Source: Exilibacterium tricleocarpae (lineage in GTDB: Bacteria > Pseudomonadota > Gammaproteobacteria > Pseudomonadales > Cellvibrionaceae). Taken from it: 64,000 nucleotides of DNA. Below, piece by piece: positions 7,129 through 15,651 of the stretch (within the stretch, counting starts at the first letter, position 1; each line of letters begins with the position of its first letter). A program made the translations under genes and the position numbers. The stretch spans positions 62,001-126,000 of the forward strand of contig NZ_ML660098.1 in the NCBI RefSeq assembly GCF_007004655.1. The letters are read 5' to 3'. The notes under the pieces were generated by a model. That model saw only the letters and a list, made by a program, of their open reading frames with translations, was not told where the DNA came from and searched no databases.

Positions 7129-7605
7129 TTAACGACTGGGGTCACCACCCATATCGTCGGGCACCGGCAGCGGCTCGCCGTCGATAACATCGAGGTTACC
7201 CCGGCCCGGTACATAGTTCGCCTCCAGCCGAATACCGTCCGGGTCCTCAAACAGCACGGAATAGTAACCGGGCGCCCAGTGCCCCGCCTCCGGCGGGTGC
7301 ACGATGGTTGCCTCCATATCGATCAGCACCTGGTACAACTTGTCGATATCCTCCCGCGCCCGCACCCGAAAACACAGGTGGTGCAGACCGACCCGCCGCT
7401 GCTTGAAGCGCTCGCCCCGGTACTGCTCTTCCGCCGGGGTGATCACCAGCCCGGTGCGTCCGCCGATACAGTAAAAAACCTGGGCGTCATCATATTGAAT
7501 GGTCATGCCGAAGGTTTCATGCAACAGTTTTCGATAAAACACCCTGCTGCGCGCCATATCGTTGACTGTCAACTGTGTATGGGCAATGCCGTTGATATCA
7601 ATCAT
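7129..7605 (-). CDS. VOC-family (glyoxalase/dioxygenase-fold) protein
   Basis: A 158-residue protein whose start at ATG 7605 overlaps the HAD gene's stop by four bases (ATGA), implying translational coupling. It shows two beta-alpha-beta-beta-beta modules with probable metal ligands His9 (GIAHTQLTV), the HH pair in GLHHLCFRV, and the glutamate in GIRLEANYV. Members include glyoxalase I, extradiol dioxygenases and resistance proteins. Sequence alone does not name the substrate. A longer frame through the HAD gene exists but is a shadow. Confidence 0.85.
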   Translation of the reverse strand: MIDINGIAHTQLTVNDMARSRVFYRKLLHETFGMTIQYDDAQVFYCIGGRTGLVITPAEEQYRGERFKQRRVGLHHLCFRVRAREDIDKLYQVLIDMEATIVHPPEAGHWAPGYYSVLFEDPDGIRLEANYVPGRGNLDVIDGEPLPVPDDMGGDPSR

Positions 7606-8207
7606 ATCGACTCCCGGGCCAACACCCGCTCGGTAAACTCGCAGAAATCCGTGATCACCCAGTCCGCCAGCGCTGCAAACTTGGCATTCCTGCCATTGGC
7701 AATCAGGCAGGCGAGCATATTGGCGCTGTTGGCGGCGAGCAGATCGAATTTGTAGTCGCCCACATAGGCAATATTTTCCGCGGCAATGGACCAGTGTGAC
7801 GAGATTTTCAGCAGCCCCTCCGGGTGGGGCTTTGGCTGGCAGTCCTCCCGGGTAATCACCACGTCGATGGGAATGCCCAGGCGCTCGATGGTGAGCATCG
7901 CCGCGGCGCGCATATTGCGCGTCACTATGCCCATGGGCATATTTGCCGCATGCAGCCGCTCCAGCATCTGCTGCGCGCCGGGCATCCACTCGGCGCAGGC
8001 GGCGCCCGACATTTCGTGCTGCTCCAGCAGGTCGCGGGCAATTTCGGACTGGCGGCGATCCGTCAGGCCCTCTATATGCTCGAGCAGGGGAGTGCTGGCC
8101 GGTACCTGCAATTGCTCGCACATGGCTGCGAAATCCAGCTTGGTATCGGCCAGGGTGCCGTCGAGGTCGAAGATAACGCCCTCAATAGAATTGCCGGATT
8201 CATTCAT
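7602..8207 (-). CDS. HAD-superfamily phosphatase, phosphoglycolate phosphatase-like
   Basis: A 201-residue HAD hydrolase with all four motifs: I, VIFDLDGTLADT with Asp14 and Asp16; II, GIVTRN; III, the lysine in QPKPHPEGL; IV, YVGDYKFDLLAA. A helical cap lies between motifs I and II (subclass IA), as in phosphoglycolate phosphatase. It is translationally coupled to the downstream VOC protein, so the two probably act on related small metabolites; that is inference. Confidence 0.88.
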   Translation of the reverse strand: MNESGNSIEGVIFDLDGTLADTKLDFAAMCEQLQVPASTPLLEHIEGLTDRRQSEIARDLLEQHEMSGAACAEWMPGAQQMLERLHAANMPMGIVTRNMRAAAMLTIERLGIPIDVVITREDCQPKPHPEGLLKISSHWSIAAENIAYVGDYKFDLLAANSANMLACLIANGRNAKFAALADWVITDFCEFTERVLARESI

Positions 8208-8299
8208 AGCAGGCTGGATAAGTAAACTTGGCCGGCACGCGGGGGTGCCCGGATCGGCCCGCGTCCGCGACGAAGGACCGGGCCACGGGTGTTATTTAT

Positions 8300-8629
8300 T
8301 TACTTCATTTCGGAATAGTAAGCCGCCAGGTTTTCGATATCCTTATCGGACAGGCCGGCCGCCATCGGCGACATGACGGGGTCTTTGCGTTGACCGTCTC
8401 TGAACGCTTTCATCTGTTTTACCAGGTAGCCCTTCTTCTGCCCCGCCAGGTTGGGCCAGATATCATTGGGGCTGATGCCTTTGGGGCCATGGCAGGCAAC
8501 GCATGTCCCCGACTTCGCTTTGCCGGCGGCGGCGTCGCCCGCAACCGCTACGCCGGACATCGCGGCAAAACCCACAAACGTACTCAACACAACCAGTCGG
8601 TTTAAAACCGATATACATCTTTTCATCAT
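8300..8629 (-). CDS. class I c-type cytochrome, periplasmic
   Basis: A 109-residue protein with a signal peptide (VVLSTFVGFAAMSGVAVA), one heme site CVACH (Cys43, Cys46, His47) and a distal Met ligand in DPVMSPMAAGL. The layout is that of small single-heme cytochrome c (c553/c5-like) carrying electrons in the periplasm. The start at ATG 8629 has GAAGG six bases upstream. It is separate from the porin gene, which ends toward 8732. Confidence 0.9.
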   Translation of the reverse strand: MMKRCISVLNRLVVLSTFVGFAAMSGVAVAGDAAAGKAKSGTCVACHGPKGISPNDIWPNLAGQKKGYLVKQMKAFRDGQRKDPVMSPMAAGLSDKDIENLAAYYSEMK

Positions 8630-8731
8630 GTTAACCTTCAGGTAGGAACTCACGGTAAGTAAAAAAATGAAGAATCTTATCGACTTTATTTTGGCTCACC
8701 CCCACCCCAAACACAAGGGCGGGGGCGACCA

Positions 8732-9868
8732 TTAACGCAATTGCTGGGTTTCCACCTCGGCGCTGATTTTTGCCACCACCCGCCGGTTGGCCAACTGTCC
8801 TGCGGCCGTATCGTTGTCGGCAATCGGTTGCGCCTCGCCATAACCCAGCGCGCGAACCCGCTCGGCACCCACCGCAAACTGCTCGGTCAACACCCTGGCG
8901 ACAGCCTCGGCACGGCGCTGCGACAGCGCCTGGTTGTATGACGCGGCACCGCGATTGTCAGTATGCCCTTCAATAGTGACCACGGTATTGGCGTATTGCG
9001 CCATAAAGTCCGCCACCTGTTTGATTTCTGCATAGAATTCCGGTTTGACCACACTGCTGTTGGTATCGAAGTTGACTCGCAAGTCGATCGATACCGTGTC
9101 TGTCAATGTAATGGGACAACCACTGCCGTCCACTTTCAAACGCGGCGCCGTGTCGGGGCAGCGGTCGCGCCGATCGTAGACACCGTCGCCGTCACTGTCG
9201 ACCGGTCTCACCACCTCACAGCCGCGCCCGTCCACCCGCACACCGGGCGCGGTGCCGGGACAGGCATCAACGCTGTCATAAACGCCGTCGCCGTCGGCAT
9301 CGGCCGGCGCCGGCGGCCGCGCCGGTGCTCTGGGTTTGACACCGAACAGATAGCTCAAGCCCAGGTTGAGGCCGTAATCGAGGGTTTCCTCATCGAGGCT
9401 GTTGTAAAGACGTGCATCGCCGCGCAGTTGCCAGCGTTCACTCAGTGCATATTTGACCCCGACGCCCAGGTTGAGCAGGGTTTCCTCAATCGCGCTGCCG
9501 TTGTCGGGATCGAATTCCACAGCGCCGAGACCGCCGATGATAAACGGCCGCCATTTACCGGTAGGCGAGAAGTGATAAAGCGCGTCCAGGTGGTAGTGAC
9601 GGCCGTCGAAGTCGATACCGCCGCGCTCCGCATCGGCGTCAAAATCAACCAGGCGTCCCTCAAGCATCCAGTCCCGATTCAGCACGTAACCCAGTCCCAG
9701 GTTAATATGGTTGGCATCGTCGAGATCGCGGTCGCTGTCAAAAAAGTAGCGCCCGATGCCCAGTTGCAATTCGGCCTGATGATCGGCGGCGAGCGTCGGG
9801 CCGCTGAGAGCGGTCGCCAATGCGAGGCACAGGGCCCCGCGCAGGTTGCGTGTGCATGTGGTAGTCAT
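8732..9868 (-). CDS. OmpA/OprF-like outer membrane protein
   Basis: A 378-residue protein: signal peptide (1-28), N-terminal beta-barrel (about 30-180), two calcium-binding thrombospondin type 3 repeats (DADGDGVYDSVDACP and DSDGDGVYDRRDRCP) around 190-250, and a C-terminal OmpA domain (about 265-378). The OmpA domain carries the peptidoglycan-binding motif EGHTDNRGAASYNQALSQRR. The protein would tie the outer membrane to the cell wall. It matches the OprF-type architecture more than enteric OmpA because of the calcium repeats. Confidence 0.9.
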   Translation of the reverse strand: MTTTCTRNLRGALCLALATALSGPTLAADHQAELQLGIGRYFFDSDRDLDDANHINLGLGYVLNRDWMLEGRLVDFDADAERGGIDFDGRHYHLDALYHFSPTGKWRPFIIGGLGAVEFDPDNGSAIEETLLNLGVGVKYALSERWQLRGDARLYNSLDEETLDYGLNLGLSYLFGVKPRAPARPPAPADADGDGVYDSVDACPGTAPGVRVDGRGCEVVRPVDSDGDGVYDRRDRCPDTAPRLKVDGSGCPITLTDTVSIDLRVNFDTNSSVVKPEFYAEIKQVADFMAQYANTVVTIEGHTDNRGAASYNQALSQRRAEAVARVLTEQFAVGAERVRALGYGEAQPIADNDTAAGQLANRRVVAKISAEVETQQLR

Positions 9869-9957
9869 ATCATTCTCCCTGACATCAGTAAAAATTTATG
9901 GGGGTCTCCGAGTGTTCAAACCGCCGCGCGCGAATTCTGTCTGCGGATACACGCGGT

Positions 9958-10623
9958 TCATTCGGAGAGTGTATCGATAAATGCCTCAGCTTCTTTGATC
10001 GAGGATTCCATTCGGGTAATCAGGACGCGCACCTCATTTTGCAGACTGCCGAACTCCGTTTTTATCGCCGCAATAGCACGGGCGTTTAAGTTGTGTTTCA
10101 GATACAACACCTGGTCTTGGAAAGTTTCCAGCACCGGCGCCATTTTTTCCTCTGCCGAATGCATGGCCGTCAACATCTGTCGATAGCGGGAACGGGTTTG
10201 GCGCATTTTTCGTTCACTGTCGCGTTTTAGCGAACCGTCGCTATACAACGCCAGTTCGTCCTGCCACTCATCAAACAGCGCCTCGGCCACAGATTCCACC
10301 GCTTCGATGCGCTGGCGCACTGTCTCGGCACTCTCGCGGCTGTCTTCGAAAGCACTGTTCAGTGTCTCATACTTTTTTTGCAGCTCGCCGCCATCGACAG
10401 ACACGGTGGCAAGAAATTGCTCCAGGGCGGAGCGAAACTGATCCTTGGCGTCCACCTGTGCATCGCGAGCGGTTTCGATGCGCTCGGCGAGAATATCCCG
10501 CTTGTGTACGCCAACTTTCTCCATGGCACCATAATAGGCGCTCTCGCAAGCCGGCAGCAGCACGGTCACAAGCACTAACAAAATAAAACGACAGGCTGTC
10601 ACCGGCCAGATTCCTCTCATCAT
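9958..10623 (-). CDS. DUF2959 lipoprotein
   Basis: A 221-residue protein with a lipoprotein signal (LLVLVTVLLPAC) and a long, almost wholly alpha-helical mature part rich in Glu, Gln and Arg, predicted to form coiled coil. The segment YYGAMEKVGVHKRDILAERI directly after the lipobox is the hallmark of the DUF2959 family. Function is unknown; it is likely periplasmic and tethered to a membrane. Two ATG codons lie at the start (10623 and 10620). Confidence 0.85.
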   Translation of the reverse strand: MMRGIWPVTACRFILLVLVTVLLPACESAYYGAMEKVGVHKRDILAERIETARDAQVDAKDQFRSALEQFLATVSVDGGELQKKYETLNSAFEDSRESAETVRQRIEAVESVAEALFDEWQDELALYSDGSLKRDSERKMRQTRSRYRQMLTAMHSAEEKMAPVLETFQDQVLYLKHNLNARAIAAIKTEFGSLQNEVRVLITRMESSIKEAEAFIDTLSE

Positions 10624-10777
10624 TTAAGCCTCGACTCTTTTCAGGCCACTCATTTTGCGCAGCCACCGGGCAATATGCAACCGTTTCAGATTAGCAATTA
10701 AACGGTGGCGCGTAAAAGTTTTGCCAAACAGATGTGATGATAAAATAAATCGCGCCAACAGAAACGCGGACCCGCAT

Positions 10778-11692
10778 TTACCTCGCAACCGATCCGGCCT
10801 GTTGCACGAGCCAACGCGCCAGCGCCTGGAAAGAACGTGTCTCAGCTGTTTCATAAGTGCAGATAATCCAGTAAGAAAATGCCACCGGCAGCTCGGCACC
10901 CAGGTAAACCAAAAACCCCCGCTCGATATCGTCTTCCACCAACAGGGTCCTGCCCAGCGCCACGCCGGAGCCGGCAATAGCCGCCTGCAGCATCAGATCG
11001 GCGCGATCGAAGTAAGTGACGGATGCCGCGCTGTCAGGTGCGAAGCCATGGGCTGCGCCCCACGCCTGCCAGCCGTATTGATCTGTCAGCACCTCGTCGC
11101 CGCGATCGGCCAACAGGTGCAGACCCGCCAGTTGTGGCTGTTGGCGGTTGAGGCGATGGGTCTCAATATAGCTCGGGCTCGCCACCGGGCGCAGCCAACA
11201 GTGGGTCAGGCGCTGCGCGTAGAGACCGGCCGGCGGCTCGGCAGAGAAGCGCAGCGCCACATCCGCCTCACCGCCAAGGAGGTCGACGACCTGATCCTGA
11301 GCGTACAGGGAGATCTGTAGATCGCAACCGCTGTCGGGCCCGAGACGCGGAATCAACCACTTCATTGTCACCGATGCCAGCGCCGACACCCGTAGCGCAG
11401 CCCCCTCCCTGTCCGCTTCGATCTGCTCCAGGATTGCGGTTACCTCCGCCAGGGCCGCCGCCGCTGCCGTGCCCAGCAACTGGCCCGCCCGCGTCGGCCG
11501 CAGCTGGCGGGTGGTGCGCTCGAACAGGCGGTAACCAAGCGCCGCTTCGAGCGCCTTGACCCGGTGACTGACCGCACTCTGGTGCAGACCCAACAGCTCC
11601 GCCGCCTTCGAGAAACTGCCGCTTGCCAGCACCGCCGCAATTTGGGCGGAGCACTGCTGTACCCGCAGCGCTTTGGCCGAATATCTATTCAT
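10778..11692 (-). CDS. LysR-family transcriptional regulator
   Basis: A 304-residue regulator: winged helix-turn-helix at about 15-75 (GSFSKAAELLGLHQSAVSHR, then LEAALGYRLFERTTRQLRPT) and a substrate-binding domain of GcvA type (ALRVSALASVTMKWLIPRL). It is divergent from the transglutaminase-like gene at 11800, with 107 bases between them, the usual position of a LysR target. The effector is unknown. Confidence 0.9.
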   Translation of the reverse strand: MNRYSAKALRVQQCSAQIAAVLASGSFSKAAELLGLHQSAVSHRVKALEAALGYRLFERTTRQLRPTRAGQLLGTAAAAALAEVTAILEQIEADREGAALRVSALASVTMKWLIPRLGPDSGCDLQISLYAQDQVVDLLGGEADVALRFSAEPPAGLYAQRLTHCWLRPVASPSYIETHRLNRQQPQLAGLHLLADRGDEVLTDQYGWQAWGAAHGFAPDSAASVTYFDRADLMLQAAIAGSGVALGRTLLVEDDIERGFLVYLGAELPVAFSYWIICTYETAETRSFQALARWLVQQAGSVAR

Positions 11693-11799
11693 GAGAAAAA
11701 CTCGCTTATATATCTATTTATCAGGATGGTCAGAGCAGCCCCATTGCGGAAATATAAAGCTCTACAACGATTCCCACAATCTATCGGAGGGAGACACTT

Positions 11800-12336
11800 A
11801 TGAGCTATTTACGCAGCCATATCGGCTCTGGGCAGACCTGGCGACAAACCGTCCTCCCATTAATCGTGACCCCCATCTCCAAAAACGTCACTGGATCGGC
11901 AGCAATGCTGGTCGCCCTGGCAGTCACTGCAGTGGTGGTTGCCCTGACAGCGTCGCCGGCCGGGGCCGGCCCGCTGGAGACACTGGCCTCTGTGCACGCT
12001 GATCTGCGCACCAATTTCACCTTTATCAGACAAGGCAGTAATGACAGGCCGCGACTGGCCAGCGGTTTTGCACCCTTTAGCGGTGATTGCGATGATCTGG
12101 CATTTGCCGCCTACGGGCGCCTGCGGCTGGCGGGATTGCGGCCGGCAATCTGGATCGTAAAGCAGGACTATGCAGGGGGACGCCATATGATTACCTGCGC
12201 CGCCGGCAAGTGCATCGACACAGACCGGCACCGCCTTACCTCAAAGCTGCGCCTGCGGTTGGAATACTCGCAGTGGCAACGGGCACGGGCGTCGGAGGCC
12301 TGGATCGAGCGGCAGTTGGCGCTCAGGTCGCGCTGA
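11800..12336 (+). CDS. transglutaminase-like cysteine protein (BTLCP type), exported or membrane-anchored
   Basis: A 178-residue protein with a hydrophobic segment (AMLVALAVTAVVVALTASPA) about 35 residues in. The mature part has the compact Cys-His-Asp order of bacterial transglutaminase-like cysteine proteinases: GDCDDLAFAAYGRL (Cys97), GGRHMITC (His129) and CIDTD (Asp140). Relatives such as LapG cleave surface adhesins, but this protein lacks the longer LapG N-terminal region, and no LapD or adhesin gene is nearby. GGAGGGAGA lies seven bases before ATG 11800. Its last 14 bases overlap the convergent dehydrogenase gene. Confidence 0.7.
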   Translation: MSYLRSHIGSGQTWRQTVLPLIVTPISKNVTGSAAMLVALAVTAVVVALTASPAGAGPLETLASVHADLRTNFTFIRQGSNDRPRLASGFAPFSGDCDDLAFAAYGRLRLAGLRPAIWIVKQDYAGGRHMITCAAGKCIDTDRHRLTSKLRLRLEYSQWQRARASEAWIERQLALRSR

Positions 12337-13741
12337 AGGGTCCGCATACCAGCGCCACCGCCACCCCCGGCGCCAGGGCATCGAGGCCGCCGGCTACCAA
12401 CTGCTCGCGGCCGATCAGCACCTCGGTAATCTGGCTGCTGTAACGCACGGCGGTCTCGCGCATCATGCCCATCATGGGCCAACCCCACAGCGACGAGATC
12501 AGCACACCCGCCTCCTCGAAATAGGGATCGGTCAGAAAAGTGCAACTGACGACGCTTTCCACCGGACTGCGATTGGTGGGACTCCCCCCCACCAGGTCGA
12601 TGATGACCGATCCCTTGGGAATCAGGTCGCTAACGTGAGCGCGGCTGATCAGGAAATTCTTGCCACGCAGCTCCGGCGGCTGTTCGGCACCGTTGATAAT
12701 CAAGTCCGCATCGCGCAGGTAGTGCTCGATAGCGCCGCGGGCGGTGTGGCGGCGACCCAGTATATGTACCCGTTCGGCTCCCTGATCATAGGCTTCGCGG
12801 ATGGCGCCGCTACCGACATTGCCATAGCCCAGCACTACCACCTTGGCCTGCGCCGGCGTCAGCCCCGGTTTGCTCCGGCGCAGCAGTTCAAAGCCGTAGC
12901 GGGCACCGGCCTGGCCGGTTTCGTGCAAGCATTGAATCCGGCGCAGGCCGAATTCATGGGGCGGGTGGGTGGCACGGTATTTTTCGATGGCCGCCGCCCC
13001 CTCGGTGGCGACAAAGTCGGCCCGGTCCACCACACGACAACCGGCATCCCTGAGTTCGGCCAACACACCCCCGGCATCGTCGAAGCTCTCGGAATCGTAG
13101 AAGTACAGCGCCGTCGGCCCTTTGACATCCGCATCACTGATATCGAAGCGGCGGCTGAGCACCTGCAGGGTGGCGGGGCTGCGGTTGCCGGCCCGGCGGA
13201 TACAACCGGCCAGTGCCGACGTCCAACCGATGACTCTGACATCCAGGTATTGAATGGTACCGTTGGCGATAAACGGCTGCAGTGCCGCCGCCATGGCGGT
13301 GCGACTGAGAATGGTGGCGTCGCTGGTGTGTTTCGGCGACTCCAGCACTTCTTCCATGGCAATCACATTGATACGGCGCCGCTGCAGGCGTTCGGCGCGA
13401 TCGGGATAGGAGTGGAAATGGGCCATGCAAAACAGCGTACTGCCGGGGCGCATGCGATCGATGGCGTCCAGCGACGGCCCCTTGAACTTGATCACCAGGT
13501 CTTTGTCGGCGTAGATGGCGTCGCTGTCCTGCAGTATCGCGCCGGCCGCCTGATAGTCGGCGTCGTCGAAACCGACGCCGGCGCCCGCACCGTGCTCTAC
13601 ATAGAGACTGAGCCCGGCCCGACACAACCGCTCGACATCCGCCGGCACCAGGGCCACGCGCCGCTCCAATGCGCCCGGGTTTTCCGGGGACTCCACTTCC
13701 TTGACCAGGGCAACCTGGCGAAACGCCGAATAACTTGTCAT
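12323..13741 (-). CDS. alanine dehydrogenase/PNT-fold NAD(P)-dependent oxidoreductase
   Basis: A 472-residue protein. The N-terminal half has the alanine dehydrogenase/transhydrogenase N-domain (ERRVALVPADVERL, YADKDLVIKFKGPS, FHSYPD). The C-terminal half has a Rossmann domain with the nucleotide loop VVLGYGNVGSGAIREA. The closest named relatives are alanine dehydrogenase and saccharopine dehydrogenases, but alanine dehydrogenase is about 370 residues and this is 100 longer, so I do not name the substrate. It is last in the run of five minus-strand genes beginning with the TonB receptor, after a 90-base gap. Confidence 0.75.
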   Translation of the reverse strand: MTSYSAFRQVALVKEVESPENPGALERRVALVPADVERLCRAGLSLYVEHGAGAGVGFDDADYQAAGAILQDSDAIYADKDLVIKFKGPSLDAIDRMRPGSTLFCMAHFHSYPDRAERLQRRRINVIAMEEVLESPKHTSDATILSRTAMAAALQPFIANGTIQYLDVRVIGWTSALAGCIRRAGNRSPATLQVLSRRFDISDADVKGPTALYFYDSESFDDAGGVLAELRDAGCRVVDRADFVATEGAAAIEKYRATHPPHEFGLRRIQCLHETGQAGARYGFELLRRSKPGLTPAQAKVVVLGYGNVGSGAIREAYDQGAERVHILGRRHTARGAIEHYLRDADLIINGAEQPPELRGKNFLISRAHVSDLIPKGSVIIDLVGGSPTNRSPVESVVSCTFLTDPYFEEAGVLISSLWGWPMMGMMRETAVRYSSQITEVLIGREQLVAGGLDALAPGVAVALVCGPFSAT

Positions 13742-13831
13742 AGCCGTTAACTTACCACCGAGTGAAAGCCGGCGATTCTATACAAAAATCAGTGCCGGCA
13801 GAACAGTGGCGGCCAACAGCCGCAAACGACC

Positions 13832-15169
13832 TCAGGCGGCGGGCGCCAATGTCGCCTGCTTGGGCGCTTGGATTTTCATCTGCGTCATGGCCACCATGGC
13901 CAGGGCAATCAACACCACAAAGAGCTTGAAAGCCAGGTCGTAGGAACCATAGACCTCGTACATCACTCCCGTCAACCAAATACCGAGGCCGCCACCCAGC
14001 GCATCGAGCACCGTTATGGTGCCCAGTATCTTACCGGCGGCTTTCAGACCGAAGGCATTGACGACGTTGAGCTGGATCAGGGTGTAGACGCCGCCCCAGC
14101 CGAAGCCGAAAGCTGCCACCGCCACCCAGATCAGCGATGCCTGCAGCGTGGCCAGGCATACGGCACCGCCAATCATGACAATAAAGTTACCCAGGAGTAC
14201 CCTCCTGCCGTCCAGGTGGTCGGCCAGCAACCCGAAGATAAACTTGCCCACCAGCGCGCAACCGAAAAACACCGACAGCGCATGGGTGGCCAGTGCCGCG
14301 GTGAAACCGAGGTCACGCATATGCAAAAACAAGTGAGCCTGGGCCCCCAGCACCGTATAAAAGGTGGTCATGGCGACCGCGGTGATGGCCCAGAAGGTGC
14401 GGGTGCGCAACGCCTCGCCATAGGACATGCCGGTGGCGACGCCCGCAGTATTGTTCCCGGCCTCACCCGCGCGAACAGGGGTGTCACTGATGTTAGTAGT
14501 CGTGTTTTTGCTGGAGTTGCTGGAGTTGCTGCTGATATTCTCGCTGGCGCTGTTGGTATCGACGTTGCTGCTACCGGCAGCGCTGACACCGGCGTCACTG
14601 CCGCCAGTATTGTTGCGCACAATAAAGATCGTCACCAGCAGCATCAGCACCGGAAACACGATTTCCGCCTGAAACGCCTGCCGCCACTCCATTTTGGTCA
14701 GCAGGTAGGTGCCATACTGCGGCATTATCGCCCCGCCCAGGCTGGTGCCGACCAGCGCTATGCCAATAGCCAGGCCCCGGTGCTTGACGAACCACTGCGA
14801 CACCAGGATCACAGCGGCGTTGAGACCGCAGAGCGTGAGCACAATCCCCAACACCACATGGATGGCATAGAGACCGGCCAGCGACGTGATCATGCTGTAA
14901 AAGTAGAAAGCACCGGCGAGCAAGCTCCAGCCGATGATCATACAGATACGCACGCCGTAGCGGTCGATCAGTATGCCGGCAAACGGGGCCACCAGCCCGG
15001 CCACCGCCAGGGTGATAAAACCGTTGAGCTTGAGCGCACCGCGGTCCCAGCCAAACTCGTTGATCAACGCCTCGTCGAACACCGACAGACCGGAGATACT
15101 CAGCCCGTTGCTGATCCACAGCGCCAGGCAGGCCACCAGCGCCATGATCCAGGGAAAATAACGTTTCAT
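13832..15169 (-). CDS. MFS transporter with a low-complexity cytoplasmic loop
   Basis: A 445-residue protein with twelve probable membrane helices in two bundles and the motif-A-like loop GILIDRYGVRI after helix 2, repeated as GLLADHLDGRR in the second half. It resembles monocarboxylate/oxalate-type (OFA, MCT) permeases. The central loop (about residues 200-240) is unusual: it is made almost only of Ser, Asn, Thr, Ala and Gly (SSNSSNSSKNTTTN). It sits between the lipocalin-like gene and the dehydrogenase gene, so it may move a product or substrate of that pathway across the inner membrane. Confidence 0.85.
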   Translation of the reverse strand: MKRYFPWIMALVACLALWISNGLSISGLSVFDEALINEFGWDRGALKLNGFITLAVAGLVAPFAGILIDRYGVRICMIIGWSLLAGAFYFYSMITSLAGLYAIHVVLGIVLTLCGLNAAVILVSQWFVKHRGLAIGIALVGTSLGGAIMPQYGTYLLTKMEWRQAFQAEIVFPVLMLLVTIFIVRNNTGGSDAGVSAAGSSNVDTNSASENISSNSSNSSKNTTTNISDTPVRAGEAGNNTAGVATGMSYGEALRTRTFWAITAVAMTTFYTVLGAQAHLFLHMRDLGFTAALATHALSVFFGCALVGKFIFGLLADHLDGRRVLLGNFIVMIGGAVCLATLQASLIWVAVAAFGFGWGGVYTLIQLNVVNAFGLKAAGKILGTITVLDALGGGLGIWLTGVMYEVYGSYDLAFKLFVVLIALAMVAMTQMKIQAPKQATLAPAA

Positions 15170-15201
15170 TTTACTTCTCTCGCCTCCGTGGTGCCGCCAA
15201 G

Positions 15202-15651
15202 TCAGTCTAGCCGCCGCTCATCGCAGAGCGTGCGTTTGTAACAGCGGCCGTCTTTAAACCAGTGCCAGGTGCGGGCGCGGGACGCTTGGCCGGCGTCCAT
15301 GACGATGGTTTCATAGAATCGGGCCCCGGGCTCGTCCTTCCTTTCCAGATCGAGTAAAAAGACCTGCGCACCGGCAGCCCACCCACAACCCCGGAATGTC
15401 TCCGTATCCCAGTATATTCGACCGTCCCGCAACACGCCGCCAAACTCGACCCGATAGCAGCGTCCGTCTTCCCAGGTAAACTGATTTTTCTGCAGGTACA
15501 CCACCGGGCCGCGCTCCGGAAACACGCATTCGACCCGACTGCGGTGAAAGTCGAGGGTGTTGCCGTCGCTGTCGATATGCCGATAACTGCCCACCCAGGT
15601 ACCGGCATGCGCCAGCACCGACGGCATCAGATCTTGCAAGGGATTAGTCAT
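15202..15651 (-). CDS. DUF3598/lipocalin-like protein
   Basis: A 149-residue protein whose ATG (15651) lies inside the hydrolase gene (eight-base overlap), so the two are translationally coupled. The sequence begins HAGTWVGSYRHID, has alternating beta strands (RGPVVYLQKNQFTWEDG, GGVLRDGRIYWDTETFRG) and ends with WHWFKDGRCYKRTLCDE. This pattern fits a small beta-barrel of the DUF3598/lipocalin-like type, suggesting it binds a hydrophobic small molecule. The family assignment is from memory of the pattern and is moderate. Confidence 0.55.
   Translation of the reverse strand: MTNPLQDLMPSVLAHAGTWVGSYRHIDSDGNTLDFHRSRVECVFPERGPVVYLQKNQFTWEDGRCYRVEFGGVLRDGRIYWDTETFRGCGWAAGAQVFLLDLERKDEPGARFYETIVMDAGQASRARTWHWFKDGRCYKRTLCDERRLD

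Noticed and set aside
8963-10186. A 407-codon open frame on the plus strand
   Set aside because: It lies opposite the OmpA-like and DUF2959 genes, lacks any domain, and has the skewed composition expected of an antisense frame in GC-rich DNA.
13868-15241. A 457-codon plus-strand frame opposite the MFS gene
   Set aside because: No recognisable family; rich in His, Gln and Arg as a mirror of the membrane protein's codons. The MFS frame is the real one.
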